Positions 59,201-64,000 of a DNA stretch of 64,000 bases are shown here, piece after piece. The number at the start of each line of letters is the position of its first letter. Within the stretch, counting starts at the first letter, position 1. Location of the stretch: positions 5,076,829-5,140,828 of the forward strand of contig JAJEKV010000041.1 in assembly GCA_021234155.1 (NCBI GenBank), read 5' to 3'. Below the pieces are notes generated by a model. That model was given only the letters and a program-made list of their open reading frames with translations. It ran no database searches and was not told the origin of the DNA. Both the position numbers and the translations under genes were made by a program. This DNA comes from Isoetes taiwanensis. Its lineage: Eukaryota > Streptophyta > Lycopodiopsida > Isoetales > Isoetaceae.

Positions 59201-59539
59201 TTTTGAGGAAAATTTCAGTCTGCTACTGAGATGAAATTTTCAAAATCAGCATGTAGAATTAAGAATTTCCATCATAACATGCAAGTGCAAAACCTGTTTT
59301 CCAGCTAATCCGGGGAGTTTGTGAGAGAAACAAGCCGGTGATTTATGCAGTGACGATGAACTCAGAAACCATCTCTATCCTCTCTTGATTAGTAAATTTT
59401 CATTTTCCAGAATCTGCAATGAACAAGAAAATTTTATATTAAAAGCAAGTAAGTACACACAATAGCTAAAAGGCCGAATTTCATTTTTAATATAAAGTTC
59501 AAAGATAAGTAAGGAAAGAACTTGAACGATGGAACCGCC

Positions 59540-59770
59540 AAAAGTATCAACTAAAAACTGCAAGTTTGGAGTTCCATCCGCTAAGACCCAGTCCTTGTAG
59601 GCTCTCCAATTCTCCATTAGTCATTTGATTACCACAGGCTTGTTCTGAAGCATATACTTCTCCCAAAACTCTCTATATGACAGAGTGTGGCCATCATCTC
59701 GAGAAACCTCATCAACAACCTTCAATCCAAAATTTTGCTGGACTCCTCGAACATCCATTTTGGAATGCAG
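59540..59770 (-). pseudogene. JmjC hydroxylase (JMJD4-like) N-terminal fragment
   Basis: One exon-like block reads LKVVDEVSRDDGHTLSYREF, then WEKYMLQNKPVVIK, a TGA at 59621-59623 where Gly is expected, then LMENWRAYKDWV and LQFLVDTFGGSIVQ. This is the N-terminal part of JMJD4-type 2-oxoglutarate/Fe(II) oxygenases. The catalytic HxD region is missing. Same strand as the neighbouring M48 and USP fragments. Confidence 0.65.
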
Positions 59771-60223
59771 CCCTTGACACTTTTAATGTAAATATGCTGA
59801 GCATGGCTGAAGCCTTTTTTTGTCTTTTCTTTAACTCACAACTGAGTGGCGAACTTGTACCTACTTCATACCGTGTATGGAAGAAGGAATTGGCTTATAC
59901 AGCCTTATGAACACTGATGCAAAATGAGGATTATGTATAAGAGTTAAGAACATGAACCATGCAGCAAATAGGATGCATGCCAACTATAGATGATATCCGA
60001 GCTGTAGAAGAGTCATGAGATGAGTAATATTTAAGTATGATGAATGAACACTGATCACACTTTCCCTCTGATATTAATCACGTTACCATTGATGCTGTTT
60101 AAGAAACACTGCTAAATAAAAAAAAAAGGCTGCAAAAATGCAAGAGCAAACATCCTGAATGAATATCTAACATCAATGCCACTCAAAATTATTAACTTCA
60201 AATGCATTTTGCTGAGAATTTAC

Positions 60224-60294
60224 CATCTATTTCTGCAATCGATGATGCTTCCCTTGATTCTCCAAAGATCCACCTCTTATACAACTCAGGCATG
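60224..60294 (-). pseudogene. Single exon-like fragment, unidentified
   Basis: Flanked by TTATAG acceptor and GTAAAT donor. Reads MPELYKRWIFGESREASSI then AEID. Looks coding and belongs to the same-strand series of captured pieces; gene not identified. Confidence 0.35.
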
Positions 60295-60649
60295 CTATAA
60301 CACAAGGCATGAAGGCCGAGTTAGATGCCAGAGCTCACATTTTGACATGCAAAAAAAAAGAACAAAAAAAAAAAATCACCAGTGTCTACCTTACTATCTG
60401 CAGATCATTTGAAAGGATGTCCACATCGTTTCAAAACCATCCTCTTTAGGCTGATAAGAGCGGAGTACTGTTTTAGGTCCTCCTCCTCGTCCTGGATAAG
60501 GTAAAGGGGGAGCTTTGATCCTTCACTAAGTACAAACTAAAAACCTAGGGACTGTCGATTGAATTTGTTTCATTGTCGACTTGTTGTTTCTACTACTGAT
60601 TCGTGGCCCTTAGACTATGGATCCGTGCATCGACCTCCATAGCTGAGTT

Positions 60650-60794
60650 CGGATATCCCAGCAACACTGGCGACCGCCAGTTTACAGGCAACAACAAGTT
60701 TGAAGCAGTTTGCAGTACATTCTAGGCATATTTTAGCATATGCTTAGAATATGCCAATAACCCACATGAGCAAGGGTTTTCCCCTCTAAGGGGA
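60650..60794 (-). repeat. Dispersed repeat, inverted partner of 37.07 kb copy
   Basis: Same order of blocks as 37069-37215 on the minus strand (CCCTTGCTCATGTGGG, GGCATATTCTAAG, CCTGTAAACTGGC). The copy starts with a damaged version of the terminal palindrome. Confidence 0.65.
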
Positions 60795-61764
60795 GTAGCA
60801 TACAAGAATTATCGCGGCGGCAGGAATAGCATACAAGAATTATCGCGGCGGCCAAGGCCGCCGCGAACATTTCTCTTACCAACACATTTATGGTTTCGAA
60901 AATTGTGCAAAGCTGGAACGGTGTGTGATATACTCTCTCAAACTTAAGGGACTTGAACGCATTGAGGATTTTTTTTTCGAGCTCGACCTCTGGGTGCTCT
61001 GCAATGCTAGATAATGCAACCAACTATCTATTCCCATCAATAATTGTGGCAACCTTTTGCCATTCTAAGTTTCTTAGGAGAATTGTTATTTTTATGTCTA
61101 TTACCTCTTCTTTATTTCAAAATAAAGAAGGCTGCTGCATCCTTAGGTTGTCTATTACATGTAGTTAGATAGATTTATTCATAGAAAAGCTCAAAGACAT
61201 AGTTTCATGAAGTGCAAATTGGATGCACGACTTTTAAAAACGCAGGTGAACATGATCTTTATGCATAGAATACAATGTCATTGAAAACTTCTATTTCATG
61301 GCAATGGCAAGCCTCATGGCATGATATTGATAACCCTTTACTTGGAACTATTAATTGGAGTCACGTAAATGCAGTGGTTGGTGGTTGATATGGTCTTGCA
61401 TGCTGCAACACATCAACATACTCCCATTGTCAAGATCCAGAATAGCATAGGTTAAGGTCAACGTGCTCCATTAATCACATTTTGAATGTAAAAGTCGTAT
61501 TTAATTAAAGTGGGACTCATTCCATTCCCATTTTTTTTCGGAACCCGGTTAATTTACATAAAAAGTAGCACCCCGACCCGAAAACTATCCTTAATTCGAA
61601 TTTTTGAATAAAACTCTGAATCCGAGCTGTGCTGCAGTTTTCCCAGGTTCGGAGTCGAGAACAAAAACAATGCAACTGAAACAAAGGAAATTCATTAAAG
61701 TTTGAAACCAAAGATGTAGTTGAAAAAGAATTTTTATTAATAAATTGAACAGATACAATGTATT
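60795..61764. other. Intergenic with small repeats
   Basis: A 28-base unit around AGCATACAAGAATTATCGCG is duplicated at 60796-60851 and ends in the palindrome CGCGGCGGCCAAGGCCGCCG. The minus frame 60733-61023 (EHPEVELEKKILNAFKSLKF) is helix-rich but unrecognised. Confidence 0.4.
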
Positions 61765-62300
61765 TTACATCGGACGCAGAGACCATGGCGGTCTTGCTGT
61801 CACTACAGTTACATCATCTTGGTAGGTGGTCCACCTTAGGGGATTAACTTGTGGCGCTTCTTCATGCCGCCTCAGAAGCCTTGGGGCAACCTCAAGAGTG
61901 TGGAATGCCTCACGTGGAGGTGCCTCTGAGCTACCGTGACACTGTCCACCCGACTTCTCCACTCGCCTCCCCGACCTTTCATCGAATATGCTCCTTCCCC
62001 AACCTCCGTGGATGTTATGCAATGCTTGCAATATGCCTTGAGCTTCCCGGACTTTCTCTTTGTTCTTCGCCGTTTCTTTATCCCTGTGGTGTAGCGAGCA
62101 ACCTCTCGAATGGCGAGAGCAACCTTGTCCCAAAGGCCGCAAGAGTGTAGCGTGACCTGGATCTCGTGCGAACGGTATTTCTTCGCCTTGAGCTGGATCT
62201 CATTGTCGCTGGAGCGGTCTCTCGTGATGCCCGAGCGGATCTGTCTGGGCGGTGTCGGATCGTGCCTAAACCACCGGAGCAAGGAGAGTATGATTAACAA
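61765..62300 (-). other. GC-richer overlapping ORFs, unrecognised
   Basis: Minus-strand frames 61765-62142 and 61872-62300 overlap in different phases. 62300-62090 (QLKAKKYRSHEIQVTLHSC, then GLWDKVALAIREVARYTTG) and then the other frame (DKETAKNKEKVREAQGILQAL) read as one broken protein with a frameshift near 62080. Base composition and strand match the NIF-like remnant 0.5 kb upstream, so they may be parts of one decayed gene. No domain recognised. Confidence 0.3.
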
Positions 62301-62399
62301 TTACGGTGCCATTAGTCAAAACGAAGAAAAGAATGTTGAAATCAAATTACAACGGAGAACATTCATTCCATACAACTGCATCCAATGACGTGGGAAGTA

Positions 62400-63690
62400 G
62401 TGTCTTTCTCGACTCGCGAAAGTCGAAAAGGCCCATAAAAAGTCAAAGTACAACCATTCTCATTAGAATATGGTTGCATCCAATCACACACTAAAGCATA
62501 CAAATGCTTTTGTCAACGAGACAATCAAGATGCCTTTTCTCGACTTCGAAGTCGAAAGGCCCAGGAAACCCAATGTACAAGCATTATCATAATAGATTGT
62601 ACAAGCATTTCATCAACACGACAAGCATGCCTTTCTCGACTCGTGAGTCGAGAAAGGCATCGAAAACTCAATATACAAGTATATTCATTACAAAATGGTC
62701 AATACATGTGTTCACGTTCGATTACAATATTCACACAATTTGACTATCTGAAAGCAGGGGTCACTCTTCTTGTTCACCAAAGTATTTGTCGTCCATAGCT
62801 TTCATGATCGGCTTGCTCTCTGGATCGGGTTCCGTGAGGCTCGGATAGTTCGTAGCAAGCACGGCGACAAGAATGGCGAAGAGGGATTCCGCCAAGACAG
62901 ATGTAGTCCGAAGGACAACCACCTATCCGCCTCATATTCTTCGTCGATATGGCTTAGCAATGATTGTATTTTTGCGTTATGATAGCACTTGTAGGCGAGT
63001 CGCCTATGATCGGCGTGTTGTGTTTGCCATAGTCCTGAATTGCTCATAAACCCCGTCCGACCTTTTCACCATTATAGGCTTCCCTTTGTGATGGCCGGAT
63101 CGAGGTCCTTCACATGCTCGACCCTTTCGTTTCCCCAAACGAACTTGAACTTCAAAACTGAAATGCCGAGAACACCAAGAACATTGACAATATTTTTCTT
63201 TTCCATACAAGACCATATGCCCACTTCGAATCCCCGCGGGCACCGGTCAATAATTTCCTTAGCTCTAGGCCTCTGGATACACTATTTTATGCTCGCTTTC
63301 ATTGGGATCTGCGAGGTGTTAATCTCGGGGACGTCTTTGTCGTGGTATACCGCAGCCTAATACTCCATTGACGCCAAATATTACAAGCTTGGTGGGACCA
63401 CCGGATCCCGCTTGAGTTTGGCTCGACCATATTTCCGTTCATCGGGATCCAAATGCGGGATCATTATCTTTTCGTGTTCTTTACGGCCGCGGAGGTGTCT
63501 TGCTCGGATTTTCATTCTCATTCTCCTCGCGACGTGAACCGCCCCAATGACAATGATCCTGAGTCGTTGAGCTGAATTCCACGAAATGATGACATCCGCC
63601 GAAAGGAACGAGTTTTTCTCGACTTCGCGAGTCGAGAATGAAAAGAAAAGGTATTGAAAGGAACGAAGTTTTCTCGACTCATGAAGTCGA
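62400..63690. repeat. Series of CTCGAC...GTCGAG palindromes
   Basis: Five near-identical short palindromes: CTCGACTCGCGAAAGTCGA (62409), CTCGACTTCGAAGTCGA (62540), CTCGACTCGTGAGTCGAG (62636), CTCGACTTCGCGAGTCGAG (63617) and CTCGACTCATGAAGTCGA (63674). The first three lie in a degenerate tandem of about 100-130 bases with shared AAAGGC and GTACAAGCAT parts. Confidence 0.85.
62800..63480 (-). pseudogene. FCP1/NIF-like HAD phosphatase remnant
   Basis: Broken minus-strand frames contain the landmarks of plant NLI-interacting-factor (FCP1-like) phosphatases: LDPDERKYGRAKLKRDPVVP (63475-63410), KLVIFGVNGVLGC near 63385-63350 where the catalytic motif is normally DxDG or DxNG, RPRAKEIIDRC and GFEVGIWSCMEKKN at about 63275-63190, FKFVWGNE, and KPIMVK near 63080. 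The nucleophile Asp is Gly, and at least three frame changes are present. HAD phosphatases of this class act on phosphoproteins; this copy cannot. Confidence 0.55.
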
Positions 63691-63732
63691 AAAACCGATA
63701 GAGCAAAGTAAACTCACCTCAATCTCGGGTTT

Positions 63733-63996
63733 TCAATAATGTTTTCGGCAAAGATTCGTCCAAACCTTCGACATCCTCGCCTCCGCCGCCTTTGTCTCCC
63801 TCGTCCTCGCCGCCTTTATGCTTCCATTTGTCTTCCTCCCCTTGAAATGCTCATGAAGCAGATCCGTATGATCGAATGGTTTCAACCATGTCCTTTTTCC
63901 AACCACGGATATAGGTTTCATTCCAAACAAAGATAGCCCCCCGAGAGAACAGCCATTCATGTACCACTCGCATACAATTTGATCTTCCTCGACCAA
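63733..63996 (-). other. Unrecognised ORF, window edge
   Basis: Eighty-seven codons, open to the window end region: EEDQIVCEWYMNG, then LFGMKPISVVGKRTWLKPFD, then a basic Lys/Arg/Thr-rich tail. It may be the upstream part of the NIF-like remnant on the same strand, but no domain is recognised. Confidence 0.25.
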
Positions 63997-64000
63997 GCCG

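Noticed and set aside
60733-61023. 96-codon minus-strand ORF considered as first exon of the M48 gene
   Set aside because: It does not show a transit peptide or the sequence preceding the DDFRHPLD motif, and the JmjC fragment lies between.

Overview
This 64 kb window is nuclear DNA of a land plant with a repeat-rich genome. The evidence is two complete intron-containing plant genes: a plastid-targeted YCF54 chlorophyll-biosynthesis protein and an ASF1 histone chaperone. They sit among Ty3/Gypsy (Tat-like), L1-type LINE, PIF/Harbinger, MULE-like and DUF7869-type elements. Base composition is AT-rich and introns are short. I cannot name the species; the LINE and DUF7869 families suggest a non-seed plant such as a fern, lycophyte or bryophyte, but that is inference.

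Layout. 1-9 kb: intergenic DNA with a foldback MITE, a decayed L1-type LINE (3.4-5.1 kb) invaded by a 0.33 kb repeat whose inverted copy lies at 8.3 kb, and a JmjN-domain gene fragment (6.9-7.3 kb) with two stops. 10.3-20.8 kb: a structurally complete but frameshifted Ty3/Gypsy retrotransposon with 1.9 kb LTRs and a perfect CATAG target duplication. It was inserted into a TGG/TTAATG-rich minisatellite and itself carries a nested MITE. 21.2-25.9 kb: a MULE-like transposase remnant, then the 5' part of a second related Gypsy element whose gag runs into an unrelated exon-like segment. 25.9-30.6 kb: a long hairpin, a small element with GCGCCAGGCGC ends and a 121-codon ORF, and a DUF7869-type transposon gene. 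31.7-32.7 kb: YCF54 on the minus strand. 33-35 kb: foldback DNA, tandem repeats and a complete 451 bp TRIM retrotransposon. 38.9-42.8 kb: a PIF/Harbinger element with transposase and Myb-like genes, both defective. 43.9-48.8 kb: a second DUF7869-type element, its terminal repeats, (TA)n tracts and a striking cluster of TATAAATTTATA palindromes. 50.8-51.3 kb: a LINE ORF2 tail. 52.2-52.9 kb: ASF1. 55.5-60.3 kb: a run of same-strand gene fragments (universal stress protein, plastoglobule-type M48 protease, JmjC hydroxylase, one unknown) with splice sites intact but stops in the coding sequence. 61.8-64 kb: GC-richer, broken ORFs including an FCP1/NIF-like phosphatase remnant and a series of CTCGAC...GTCGAG palindromes.

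Only YCF54 and ASF1 look like intact working genes. Most other recognisable coding DNA is mobile-element or captured-gene debris. Many inactivating changes look like C-to-T transitions, as expected of heavily methylated plant repeats. The points most worth a second look are the rearranged domain order of the Gypsy polymerase (an archaeal-type RNase H ahead of the reverse transcriptase), the paired DUF7869 elements, the multi-gene fragment block at 55.5-60.3 kb, and several palindromic repeat families.
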